The position numbers and the translations under genes were made by a program. The notes beneath the pieces were generated by a model that was given only the letters and a program-made list of their open reading frames with translations, had not been told where the DNA came from and did no database searches. Positions 26,236-34,214 of a stretch of 64,000 nucleotides of DNA are shown one piece after another; within the stretch, counting starts at the first letter, position 1; each line of letters begins with the position of its first letter. This DNA comes from Kingella oralis (GTDB lineage Bacteria > Pseudomonadota > Gammaproteobacteria > Burkholderiales > Neisseriaceae). The stretch covers positions 1,054,001-1,118,000 of the forward strand of contig NZ_CP059569.1 in NCBI RefSeq assembly GCF_014054985.1, in the 5' to 3' direction.

Positions 26236-26856
26236 TTACGCCACCGCTTCCACCACAATCATTTCAGGATTATCCGCCTGCTCCACCAAAATGGCATGCA
26301 CGCGCGCTTGCCACAATTCGCCGAAGCGTTGCAATTCCTCAGGGCTTGCCATGCCCGCCACCGCCTGCGGCATGATGTCGCGCATCTCGGGGGCAAACGG
26401 TACCACGCTGCCGTTAAACGCCACGCGCACGGCTTTGCCGGTGTCGCGGCGGCGCAAAGTCATATCGGCATCGCCGCCCGCACCAAAGGCGAGCAGGTTG
26501 CGGCGGGCGAAACGCCCTGCCATGCCGATGCCGCCAAAGCCTGTTTCTGGGGCTGCGCCTGTGATGAGCTGGGCAACGGAAGCGATAACGCCTGTTACGC
26601 CTGCGTCGCGCTCGCCGCTCATGCTGATTTCAATGTTGCCGCGCTCAGGCAATTCGTCGGGCGAATACAGCGCGGCTAGGGCTTTAATCACCATCAGCCA
26701 CGCGCTGGCTACGGTGGGGCAGGAATGCCCGCACAGTTTCACGGCATCGGCATAGTGGTATTCCAGCACGCCATCGGGCGTTGCGCCGAGAAATTGGGCG
26801 AGCGGGTCGTAAAGCTGGATGCTGGGGGCTTGGTTGAAAAAGGGTTGCAATTGCAT
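26236..26856 (-). CDS. FmdE-like domain protein
   Basis: 206 residues from ATG 26856 (MQLQPFFNQAPSIQLYDPLAQFLG); the frame extends upstream only through DUS and a REP-like repeat. The segment YHYADAVKLCGHSCPTVASAWLM has the C42-x-H44-x-C46 arrangement seen in FmdE-type domains (FHGHxCPG in methanogen formylmethanofuran dehydrogenase E), which bind metal. The rest (GERDAGVTGVIASVAQLITGAAPETGFGGIG) fits the same fold. No signal peptide. Role unknown in bacteria; molybdenum or other metal handling is a guess. Convergent with dacA. Confidence 0.5.
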   Translation of the reverse strand: MQLQPFFNQAPSIQLYDPLAQFLGATPDGVLEYHYADAVKLCGHSCPTVASAWLMVIKALAALYSPDELPERGNIEISMSGERDAGVTGVIASVAQLITGAAPETGFGGIGMAGRFARRNLLAFGAGGDADMTLRRRDTGKAVRVAFNGSVVPFAPEMRDIMPQAVAGMASPEELQRFGELWQARVHAILVEQADNPEMIVVEAVA

Positions 26857-27220
26857 GGGGTTTCCTCTCGTGGATGAATAGGCAGCCTGAAAACTAAAAT
26901 GGAGCGGCGACGGCTCGTCGCCAAATGGACAAGATGTCGGCGCGGGCAAACGCTTCATTGATGACCAATTTTGCCAAGTTGCAGCCTGAAAATAGGTTTG
27001 AGCCTGGCTAAACTTAGAACCTGTATTCATTATTTACATAGACAGATTTTATGAAATAAAAGCGCGGATACAAGGCAAAAAGCACAGCAAGGTTGTACAC
27101 CTTGCGAGCATTTTTAACGCGGTAGCCGCGTTTTTAGGGCATAAAAGATGCCTATGAAAATAGTGAATACAGATTCTTAATTTCAAGCTGCCCTATCATT
27201 CCCAATAGGCAGCCTGAAAA
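26857..27220. other. Intergenic region with REP-like unit and MITE copy 1
   Basis: Holds one REP-like GGAGCGGCGACGGCTCGTCG unit (about 26898-26960), DUS and the 160-bp MITE at 27017-27176. No gene. Confidence 0.6.
27017..27176. mobile_element. 160-bp MITE, copy 1
   Basis: Starts GAACCTGTATTCA, ends TGAATACAGATTC; the terminal inverted repeats extend about 25 bp with few mismatches (here the sequence next to the left end is more diverged than in copy 2). TTA flanks both sides (27014-27016 and 27177-27179), consistent with a 3-bp TNA target duplication of the kind made by some IS5-family elements. An internal AACGCGG-TAG-CCGCGTT-TTTA hairpin (27116-27135) looks like a terminator. No coding capacity. 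Confidence 0.75.
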
Positions 27221-28096
27221 CTATTTACGAGCACGATTATAAATTCTGGGCATCATGCTTGCCAACACAGTCGCGCTAATCACAATGGCAATCCCCAGCC
27301 ACGACAGCGCGCTAATCGGCTCGCGCAGCAGCACCACCGCCATCAAAATGCCAAACACGGGTTCCAGCGTAATCAGCAGCCCTGTTAAATTGGCGGGCAC
27401 CCTGTCCATGCCCTTGTTCCACAGCCAATAAGCCAGCCAACTGCATCCGATGCTCAAATACGCCATGCCCAAAATGCCTTGCCAACTCCATGCGATGTGC
27501 CAGCTTTTGGTGAGCACGGCGGTAAACGGCAGGCACAGCGGCGCGGCGATGATAAACGACAGTGTGGTATAAGTGCTGGCGGGGATTTGGCGCATAAATT
27601 TTTGCGTGGGGCGCAGGATGGCAGAAAACACGATGCCACCCGATAACACCATCGCGCAGCCCAATAGGCTAATTTCGCCGCCCTTGCCCGCGTGTTGCCC
27701 ACCCAAAATTAGCGTGAACACGCCAATAAACGCCAACACGCCACAAATCCAGTGATACCTGCGCGCCTTGTCGTCAAAAAAGAAATGCCCAATGAACACC
27801 ACCAGCAGCGGTTCTAGCCCCAGCATGGTTAATGCGCTGGACGCGGATGTGTATTGCAAACCTTTAAATTGCAAGATGAGCACGGCGATGTAGTTCAAAA
27901 AACTCAGCCAAATCAGCGGTTTCCACGCGCTTTTGGGCAGCTTGCGAAACATTGGGATGCCGATGGGCAGCAAGATGATGGCAACAATCAGCAGCCGAAA
28001 TTGCACCAGCAAAATCGGGTCTAGCATGGTTTCGGCAAATTTGGCAGCGATAAATGCGCTGCTCCATATCAGCATGGCGGCGATTTGGTAAAACAT
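27221..28096 (-). CDS. EamA/DMT-family transporter
   Basis: 291 residues from ATG 28096 (MFYQIAAMLIWSSAFIAAKFAETMLDP); a TTG eight codons upstream is the alternative start and neither has a strong ribosome site. Ten predicted membrane helices in two EamA repeats: first repeat with IWSSAFIAAKF and TSASSALTMLGLEPLLVVFIG, second with SIGCSWLAYWLWNKGMDRVPANLTGLLITLEPVFGILMAVVLLREP. Such proteins usually export amino acids or other metabolites. Substrate unknown. Confidence 0.85.
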   Translation of the reverse strand: MFYQIAAMLIWSSAFIAAKFAETMLDPILLVQFRLLIVAIILLPIGIPMFRKLPKSAWKPLIWLSFLNYIAVLILQFKGLQYTSASSALTMLGLEPLLVVFIGHFFFDDKARRYHWICGVLAFIGVFTLILGGQHAGKGGEISLLGCAMVLSGGIVFSAILRPTQKFMRQIPASTYTTLSFIIAAPLCLPFTAVLTKSWHIAWSWQGILGMAYLSIGCSWLAYWLWNKGMDRVPANLTGLLITLEPVFGILMAVVLLREPISALSWLGIAIVISATVLASMMPRIYNRARK

Positions 28097-28228
28097 GGCG
28101 GCGGTAGCGATAACAAGCAAAAATGGCGTGATGATACGCCTTGTTGCGGCGGTTTTGTAGTTTTCAGGCTGCCTTATAACGATGAGATAAGGCAGCCTGA
28201 AACGGCATCAAGCGCGGTAAAAACATTT

Positions 28229-28941
28229 GGGGCTGTACTAGATAAGCAGTCATGTTAGACTGCAAAAATGAAGATAACCCATTGTAAACTAAAAAAGAGT
28301 ATACGAAAAAAGTTGCTCCAATTTTTTGTACTTGAAGTAACCGCCCGTTCGGCTGCTGATTTGTTGGGCATTCACCCCAATTCAGCAGCACTGTTCTACC
28401 GCAAAATCCGCGAAGTCATCAGCTACTATCTTTCATTGGAAGCCAATACAGTTTTTGATGGTACGGTTGAGCTAGATGAGAGTTACTTCGGCGGACATCG
28501 CAAAGGCAAACGCGGACGCGGAGCAGCAGGAAAAGTAGCTGTCTTTGGTATTCTTAAGCGTGGTGGTAAAGTTTATACCGTAGTAGTGAAGAATGCCAAA
28601 AGAGAAACCTTAATGCCTGTTATCACAAAGAAAATCATGCCTGATAGTATTGTTTATACCGATTGTTTGAGCAGCTATGATGTGTTGGATGTAAGTGGTT
28701 TTACCCACCACCGTATTAACCACAGCAAACTGTTTGCTGACAAACAAAACCACATCAACGGCATTGAAAATTTTTGGAATCAGGCGAAACGTGTTCTGCG
28801 TAAATACAATGGAATTGACCGTAAATCTTTCCCATTATTCTTGAAAGAATGCGAGTTTCGTTTTAACTTTGGCACACCGTCTGAACAGCTTAAAGTGCTG
28901 CGCAGATGGTGTGGTATTTAGGGCTTATCTAGTACAGCCCC
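28229..28941 (+). mobile_element. IS1016-type insertion sequence (IS1595 family), copy 1
   Basis: 713 bp with perfect 19-bp terminal inverted repeats (GGGGCTGTACTAGATAAGC) and an 8-bp target duplication AAACATTT (28221-28228 and 28942-28949). One transposase gene. Sequence appears identical to the copy at 58206-58918, so one is recent. Confidence 0.93.
28268..28921 (+). CDS. IS1016-like transposase (ISXO2/IS1595 family)
   Basis: 217 residues. N-terminal helix-turn-helix-like part (ARSAADLLGIHPNSAALFYRKIREV) followed by the ISXO2-type DDE nuclease: D70 in GTVELDESYFGG, D132 in YTDCLSSYDV, and the H162/E167 region NHINGIENFWNQAKRVLRKYNG. Full length and intact, so probably active. AT-richer codon use than host genes. 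Confidence 0.93.
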   Translation: MKITHCKLKKSIRKKLLQFFVLEVTARSAADLLGIHPNSAALFYRKIREVISYYLSLEANTVFDGTVELDESYFGGHRKGKRGRGAAGKVAVFGILKRGGKVYTVVVKNAKRETLMPVITKKIMPDSIVYTDCLSSYDVLDVSGFTHHRINHSKLFADKQNHINGIENFWNQAKRVLRKYNGIDRKSFPLFLKECEFRFNFGTPSEQLKVLRRWCGI

Positions 28942-29099
28942 AAACATTTTGCCCGCCATGAAAACATCGCCCGCGCTGGCGGGTTTTGCCGTAAAATTGC
29001 ATCTTGCATTCATGTTTACGGTTAGGCAGCCTGAAAATGGCTTTATCTGTCTAATTCACAACATTCACAACGCAAACACCCACAACAAGAGGAAACACC

Positions 29100-30152
29100 A
29101 TGAAATCACAAATAGAACAAATCCTTATCCCCACCACCCAGCGCACGCTCGGCAGCGAAAAAGCCGTGAAAAGCGTTGCCGAAGAAAATGGCAGCCTGAA
29201 AGTGGCGTTGGAATTCGGCTATCCCGTTGCCCACATCGCGCAGCAGCTTCACGAAGCCATCGCCGCCGCCACAGGCAAGCCCATCAAGCTGGAAATCACG
29301 CACAATGTTGTCGCGCATAAAGTGCAAAACGGCATCCCTACGATTAAGGGCGTGAAAAACATCATCGCCGTGGCATCGGGCAAGGGTGGCGTGGGCAAAT
29401 CCACCACCACCGCCAACTTGGCGACCGCGCTGGCAAAAATGGGCGCGCGCGTAGGCGTGTTGGATGCCGATTTATACGGCCCCAGCCAGCCCACCATGCT
29501 CGGCGTGGCAACACAGCAGCCTGAAAAACAAGCGCAGCAGCTGATTCCCGTAACCAACGCAGACGGCATTCAGGTGATGTCCATCGGCTTTTTGGTGGAC
29601 ACCGACCAAGCCGTTGTGTGGCGCGGCCCGATGGTGTCGCAAGCCTTGCAGCAGCTGTTGATGCAAAGCCAATGGGACGATGTGGATTATCTGTTTGTGG
29701 ATTTGCCCCCCGGTACAGGCGATATTCAGCTTACGTTGTCGCAAAAAATCCCCGTAACCGGCGCGGTGGTGGTTACCACGCCGCAAGACATCGCGCTGAT
29801 TGACGCGCGCAAGGCGGTGGATATGTTTAACAAGGTGAACATTTCTATTTTGGGCGTGTTGGAAAATATGTCGGTGCATGTGTGCAGCAATTGCGGGCAT
29901 CATGAAGCGCTGTTTGGCAGCGATGGCGGCAAAAATCTTGCGGCGAAATTGAACGTGCCGTTGCTGGGGCAATTGCCGTTGTCGTTGCCAGTGCGCGAAG
30001 CGATGGATGCGGGCACGGCAGGCGCGTTGTTGGACACGCAAGCCGCTATCGCCGACATCTACACCCAAGCCGCATTCCAAATTGTGCTGGCGGTGGCAGA
30101 CAAAGGGCGCGATTTCAGCAGCAAGTTTCCGAAGATTGTGATTGAGTCGTAA
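29100..30152 (+). CDS. apbC: Fe-S cluster carrier ATPase ApbC/Mrp
   Basis: 350 residues. N-terminal MIP18-like domain (about 1-85), then a P-loop NTPase: G94-K-G-G-V-G-K-S101 (deviant Walker A of the Mrp/MinD family), DADLYGPSQPTMLG, DLPPGTGDIQLTL. The Cys pair C262-x-x-C265 in HVCSNCGHHEALFG bridges a 4Fe-4S cluster between two subunits. Delivers clusters to target proteins. Downstream of IS copy 1; the ribosome site AAGAGGAAAC sits 6 nt before ATG. Followed by a DUS hairpin. Confidence 0.93.
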   Translation: MKSQIEQILIPTTQRTLGSEKAVKSVAEENGSLKVALEFGYPVAHIAQQLHEAIAAATGKPIKLEITHNVVAHKVQNGIPTIKGVKNIIAVASGKGGVGKSTTTANLATALAKMGARVGVLDADLYGPSQPTMLGVATQQPEKQAQQLIPVTNADGIQVMSIGFLVDTDQAVVWRGPMVSQALQQLLMQSQWDDVDYLFVDLPPGTGDIQLTLSQKIPVTGAVVVTTPQDIALIDARKAVDMFNKVNISILGVLENMSVHVCSNCGHHEALFGSDGGKNLAAKLNVPLLGQLPLSLPVREAMDAGTAGALLDTQAAIADIYTQAAFQIVLAVADKGRDFSSKFPKIVIES

Positions 30153-30188
30153 GCGGTTCAACACGGCTTGACGCAGTTCAACGCGCAA

Positions 30189-30236
30189 TAAGGCAGCCTG
30201 AAAATGGGTTTTATCATCCCTTTTCAGGCTGCCTTT
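30189..30236. terminator. DUS inverted-pair terminator of apbC
   Basis: AAGGCAGCCTGAAAATGGG...CCCTTTTCAGGCTGCCTTT, about 37 bases after the stop. Confidence 0.6.
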
Positions 30237-30272
30237 GCAAAACCTAAAACGAAACAAGAAATGGTCAATTCT

Positions 30273-30379
30273 CCGTCATTCCCGCCTAGGCGGGAATTTT
30301 GGTTAATTTTATGCAATGAATTGTTTTTACGAAATTTTTTGAATATCAAACAAGATTCCCGCCTACGCGGGAATGACGG
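30273..30379. repeat. NIME-like element bounded by two dRS3 repeats
   Basis: dRS3 at 30278-30297 (spacer GCCTAGGC) and 30355-30374 (spacer GCCTACGC), in inverted context (CCGTC...GACGG), enclose a 57-bp AT-rich unit. This is the plan of neisserial intergenic mosaic elements. dRS3 is a known target for neisserial filamentous phage integration. Confidence 0.75.
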
Positions 30380-30571
30380 CATTTCTTGTGTTTCAGGCTG
30401 CTGCTGGGGTTTTGTAAAGGTTTCAGGCTGCTTGAACGCGGGTGCAAACAATAGGCAGCCTGGAAATGCTGCCCCGCGCCCCTACGGCTTGCTGGCAAGC
30501 CGTGCTCTGGTTTTTATATTGTTGCTAGGGGTTTTCAGGCTGCCTCATCCTGTAAAAAAAATTCTGTAAAC

Positions 30572-30615
30572 GAAGGCAGCCTGAAAATGGATAAAACCCC
30601 TTTTCAGGCTGCCTT
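30572..30615. terminator. DUS inverted-pair terminator of purA
   Basis: GAAGGCAGCCTGAAAA facing TTTTCAGGCTGCCTT, 37 bases past the purA stop. Confidence 0.55.
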
Positions 30616-30651
30616 AATTGTGTGTTCACGATTACGCGATTGCCCCGCCCA

Positions 30652-31950
30652 TCACGCAAACGGATGCTGAATCAAAATCGTCTCTTCCCTATCGGGCCCT
30701 GTGGACACCATCGCAATCGGCGCGCCGCACACTTCTTCAATCCGCCGCAGGTATTTTTTGGCGTTGTCGGGCAGCGCGTCATACGATTGCACGCCAAAGG
30801 TGGATTCCTGCCAGCCTGCCATCGTTTCGTAAACGGGCGTGCAGCCTGAAACCGCATCTGCGCCAAAGGGCAGGATGTCGGTGGTGCTGCCATCGGGCAA
30901 GGTGTAGCCCGTGCAGATTTTCACTTCGTCCATGCCGTCCATCACGTCTAATTTGGTGATGCACATCCCCGTGATGCCGTTGATTTGGATGGAGCGTTTG
31001 AGCGCGGCGGCATCAAACCAGCCGCAGCGGCGCGGTCTGCCCGTTACCGAGCCAAACTCGTTGCCGCGCTCTGCCAAGCCCGCGCCAATGTCGTCAAACA
31101 GCTCGGTGGGGAACGGCCCGCCGCCCACGCGCGTGGTGTAGGCTTTCACGATGCCCAGCACATATTGCAGCATTTGCGGCGGCACGCCCGCGCCCGCCGA
31201 TGCCGCGCCCGCCAAGCAGTTGGATGACGTTACAAACGGATAAGTGCCGTAATCAATATCCAGCAGCGTGCCTTGCGCGCCTTCAAACAGCAGGCGTTCG
31301 CCGCGTTGGTTTTTGTCGTACAGCGTGCGCGGCACATCGGCAATCATCGGCAAAATGCGCGCGCGAAAGCTATTGATTTGGTTCATCACATCGTCAAACG
31401 CAATCGCCGCCGCGCCGTGCAAATGCACCAGTTGCGCGTTATACAACGCCAAATTGGCGCGTACTTTTTCGGCAACCGCATCCATGTTCAGCAAATCGCC
31501 CACGCGCACCGCCCGCCGCGCCACTTTGTCTTCATAGGCAGGGCCAATGCCGCGCCCTGTTGTGCCGATTTTTTTGTCGCCCTTGGATTGCTCGCGGGCT
31601 TGGTCCAGCGCGATGTGGTAAGACAAAATCAATGGTGCGGTGTCGGCGATTTTCAGCCGTTGTTCCACATTGGGCACGCCCGCAGCGTTAAGCTCATCAA
31701 TCTCGCCGAGCAGCGCTTCGGGCGAGAGCACCACGCCCGAGCCGATAAAGCAGTCCAGCTTTTCATGCAAAATGCCGCTGGGAATCAGGCGCAATATGGT
31801 TTTTTTGCCGTTCACCACCAGCGTGTGCCCCGCGTTGTGCCCGCCTTGAAAGCGAACCACGCCCGTGGCTTGCTCCGCCAGCCAGTCCACAATTTTGCCT
31901 TTGCCTTCGTCGCCCCATTGTGCGCCGATAACAACTACGTTTTGTGCCAT
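30652..31950 (-). CDS. purA: Adenylosuccinate synthetase
   Basis: GTP-dependent ligation of IMP and aspartate, first dedicated step to AMP. 432 residues, the family norm. N-terminus VVVIGAQWGDEGKGKIVDWLA carries the GDEGKGK GTP/IMP loop; QGGHNAGHTLV; GTTGRGIGPAYEDK; FEGAQGTLLDIDYGTYPFVTSSN; TKLDVMDGMDEVKICTGY. The upstream gene on the same strand is a small membrane protein, then hisZ, the order seen in several beta-proteobacteria. Confidence 0.96.
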   Translation of the reverse strand: MAQNVVVIGAQWGDEGKGKIVDWLAEQATGVVRFQGGHNAGHTLVVNGKKTILRLIPSGILHEKLDCFIGSGVVLSPEALLGEIDELNAAGVPNVEQRLKIADTAPLILSYHIALDQAREQSKGDKKIGTTGRGIGPAYEDKVARRAVRVGDLLNMDAVAEKVRANLALYNAQLVHLHGAAAIAFDDVMNQINSFRARILPMIADVPRTLYDKNQRGERLLFEGAQGTLLDIDYGTYPFVTSSNCLAGAASAGAGVPPQMLQYVLGIVKAYTTRVGGGPFPTELFDDIGAGLAERGNEFGSVTGRPRRCGWFDAAALKRSIQINGITGMCITKLDVMDGMDEVKICTGYTLPDGSTTDILPFGADAVSGCTPVYETMAGWQESTFGVQSYDALPDNAKKYLRRIEEVCGAPIAMVSTGPDREETILIQHPFA

Positions 31951-32072
31951 TTTTGATTACCTTTTAGGTTAGAGAAAGTGGGTTTTCAGGCTGCCTTTGG
32001 ATGGGTTAGGCAGCCTGAAAAGGGGAAGGATGGGTTGGGGGGCTACTCGTTTTAGCTCCGCTGAAACTCATT

Positions 32073-32381
32073 TCATTCGTTTTCAGGCTGCCTTTGGCGT
32101 TTGCAATGCTTTGCAATCCCCATCGCCGAAATCGCAATCCAAAAAATCTCAATCACAAACGAGCCCAAATTGAAATGCACGCACAGGCTCAAAATCAGCA
32201 GCACCGCGCCCAAGCCGTTGAGCAAGTTATACGACAGCGAAGTGGGCTTCCATTTTTCGCTCACCACCAGCCAAAACGCCAACACCACGCAGCCCATACC
32301 CGCAAAGCCGATGATATGCGCAGCAAGACTCAGCATGTGCAGCGCAGATTCGCTCAAATCAAACCATTGTAAAACACCCAT
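32073..32381 (-). CDS. Small four-helix membrane protein between hisZ and purA
   Basis: 102 residues with three or four hydrophobic helices (LSLAAHIIGFAGMGCVVLAFWLVV, LLNGLGAVLLILSLC, FVIEIFWIAISAMGIA). Resembles the CBU_0592-type small membrane proteins of unknown function. Starts 3 bases after the hisZ stop, so it is translated from the same message; a DUS is encoded at its C-terminus (RQPENE). Confidence 0.65.
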   Translation of the reverse strand: MGVLQWFDLSESALHMLSLAAHIIGFAGMGCVVLAFWLVVSEKWKPTSLSYNLLNGLGAVLLILSLCVHFNLGSFVIEIFWIAISAMGIAKHCKRQRQPENE

Positions 32382-32384
32382 TGC

Positions 32385-33524
32385 TTATTCTACTTTCCAT
32401 TCATCATTACATTGAACCAGCGTTTTCAGGCTGCTCGAATTGTCGGGCAAGCCATAATCCACCACCACGCACACGCCTTGCGCGCGCAATTTATCCACCG
32501 CATTTTTCGCCGCCGCATAATCTTTCTGCGCCACGCGCACCGCTTCGGGGCGTTGGCTGGCGGCCAGATACGCGCCAAACAAGCGCAAATCAAAGCTAAA
32601 CCCCGTGGCGGGGCGGCTGCGCCCAAAGTATGCGCCCAAGCCGTCGTAGCGCCCGCCGCGCGCCACCGCGTCGTGGTAATCGGGCGTGTAGGCGGCGTAG
32701 AGCAAGCCCGTGTGGTAGTTGTCCACGCGCACTTCCGCCAAATCAATATGCACCGCCTGCTCGGGAAACGCCGCGCACACCTGCGCCAGCACATCCAACG
32801 CCTGCGACACGGCGGTCAGCTGCGGCAGCCGTGCGCGGGCTTTGTCCAACACATCGCGGCTGCCGTAGAGCTCGGGCAGCGCCGCCAGCGCGTCAATCCA
32901 AATGTTGTCCAACTGCCATTGTTGCGCCAACCGGCGAACCGCGTTGCCATCTTTATCCTGCATCAGCGCGAGCAGCTGGCGGCTTTGCGCCTCGCCCAAC
33001 TGCGCGGCGGCTGCAATCGCGCGGAACACGCCCAAATGCCCCAGCGACAAAATAATATTGCCCAGCCCGCCCACTTTCAGCGTTTTCATCATCAAATCAA
33101 TAATTTCCACATCGGCAGCGGTATCCGCGCAGCCGTATAACTCCGCGCCCGTTTGAATCGGCTCGCGCGTTGCCAGCAAGCCATCGGGCTGGGCGTGCAA
33201 CACGCTGCCTGAATAGCACAAGCGGTTAATGCCTTGGTTTTTCATCAACAAATGCGCGTCAATCCGCGCCACTTGCGGCGTGATGTCGGCGCGGATGCCA
33301 AGCTGCCAGCCTGTGATTTGGTCGGCAAGGCGGATGGTTTTCAGCGATAGGCCGTCGTCGATGTGCGTGAGCAGCGAGCGGCTGTATTCCATCAAAGGCG
33401 GCTGCACCAGCTCAAAGCCATGCGTGCGGAACTGGGCGAGTATCTGTTCTTTCACGCTTTCTAGTTGGCGCGCACGTTCGGGGAGAATGTCGGCGATATG
33501 TTCGGGAAGCTGCCACGTTTGCAT
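32385..33524 (-). CDS. hisZ: ATP phosphoribosyltransferase regulatory subunit
   Basis: HisRS-like paralogue lacking tRNA ligase activity, required by the short HisG for histidine synthesis. 379 residues. Class II synthetase remnants: LPEHIADILPERARQLESVKEQILAQFRTHGFELVQPPLMEYSRSLL; QLGIRADITPQVARIDAHL; ARGGRYDGLGAYFGRSRPATGFSFDL. No anticodon-binding domain, which separates it from HisS. hisG is not in the window. tRNA-Phe lies upstream on the same strand. Confidence 0.93.
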   Translation of the reverse strand: MQTWQLPEHIADILPERARQLESVKEQILAQFRTHGFELVQPPLMEYSRSLLTHIDDGLSLKTIRLADQITGWQLGIRADITPQVARIDAHLLMKNQGINRLCYSGSVLHAQPDGLLATREPIQTGAELYGCADTAADVEIIDLMMKTLKVGGLGNIILSLGHLGVFRAIAAAAQLGEAQSRQLLALMQDKDGNAVRRLAQQWQLDNIWIDALAALPELYGSRDVLDKARARLPQLTAVSQALDVLAQVCAAFPEQAVHIDLAEVRVDNYHTGLLYAAYTPDYHDAVARGGRYDGLGAYFGRSRPATGFSFDLRLFGAYLAASQRPEAVRVAQKDYAAAKNAVDKLRAQGVCVVVDYGLPDNSSSLKTLVQCNDEWKVE

Positions 33525-33660
33525 GATTATTGTCCTGTTTATGAAGCAAGTTTATGAGGCAAAGGAAAGGGTGGACTTTAACATAAAATAACATTGAGGG
33601 CAGCCTGAAAAAGGGCAAAACAAAAAAGCCCAAACAACATTTGCTGTTCAGGCTGCAATT

Positions 33661-33736
33661 TGGTGGCCAGAGGCAGGATCGAACTGCCGACACACGGATT
33701 TTCAATCCGTTGCTCTACCGACTGAGCTATCTGGCC
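33661..33736 (-). tRNA. tRNA-Phe (anticodon GAA)
   Basis: 76 nt with encoded CCA. Acceptor GGCCAGA/TCTGGCC, D arm GCTCAGTCGGTAGAGC, anticodon stem CGGAT/ATCCG around TTGAAAA, T arm GTTCGATCC. All stems pair. Lies just upstream of hisZ. Confidence 0.96.
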
Positions 33737-34026
33737 GAGAAGCCGCGCATTGTATGCAGGCTTGGGGCGGAGCGCAAGCGATTTGTTGGGTTTTGTTAAG
33801 CGGGGGTTGTTTTGTAAAACATTTATTTTACTCGGGCACGGGGAAGCGGGTGCGTTGAGGCAGCCTGAAACCATTGCGGCAGCCTGAAACGCAGTTGGGC
33901 TTGCAAGCATTATTTCAAAATACAGCCCCACGCATTGCGCCGCAAAATCGGTTAAAATCGCGCTCCTGTTTTCAGGCTGCCTTATCTTGTAAACAAGGGT
34001 AAACATAGGCAGCCTGAAATTTCTTA

Positions 34027-34186
34027 GAACCTGTATTCACTATTTGCATAGATAGATTTTATGACATAAAAGCGTGGATACAAAGCAAAAAGCGCAGCAA
34101 GGTTGAACACCTTGCGAGCATTTTTAACGCGGTAGCCACGTTTTTAGGGCATGAAAGATACCTATGAAAATAGTGAATACAGGTTC
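34027..34186. mobile_element. 160-bp MITE, copy 2
   Basis: Same length as copy 1 and differing at roughly one base in eleven. Terminal inverted repeats of about 25 bp (GAACCTGTATTCACTATTT at left, AAATAGTGAATACAGGTTC at right), flanked by TTA on both sides (34024-34026, 34187-34189). It lies 28 bases upstream of the proB start, so it replaces or supplies the proB leader. Confidence 0.78.
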
Positions 34187-34214
34187 TTATTCATATTCAA
34201 AAAGGCAAGCCACC

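Larger units (their letters stand above)
30153..30651. other. 500-bp gap with NIME and many DUS
   Basis: No gene. Contains apbC and purA terminators (30189-30236, 30572-30615), a dRS3-bounded repeat (30273-30379) and several single or variant DUS between them. Confidence 0.65.

Noticed and set aside
34164..34214. 17-residue extension of proB
   Set aside because: Lies in the MITE end; family N-terminus begins at 34215. Kept only as an oddity in the MITE finding.
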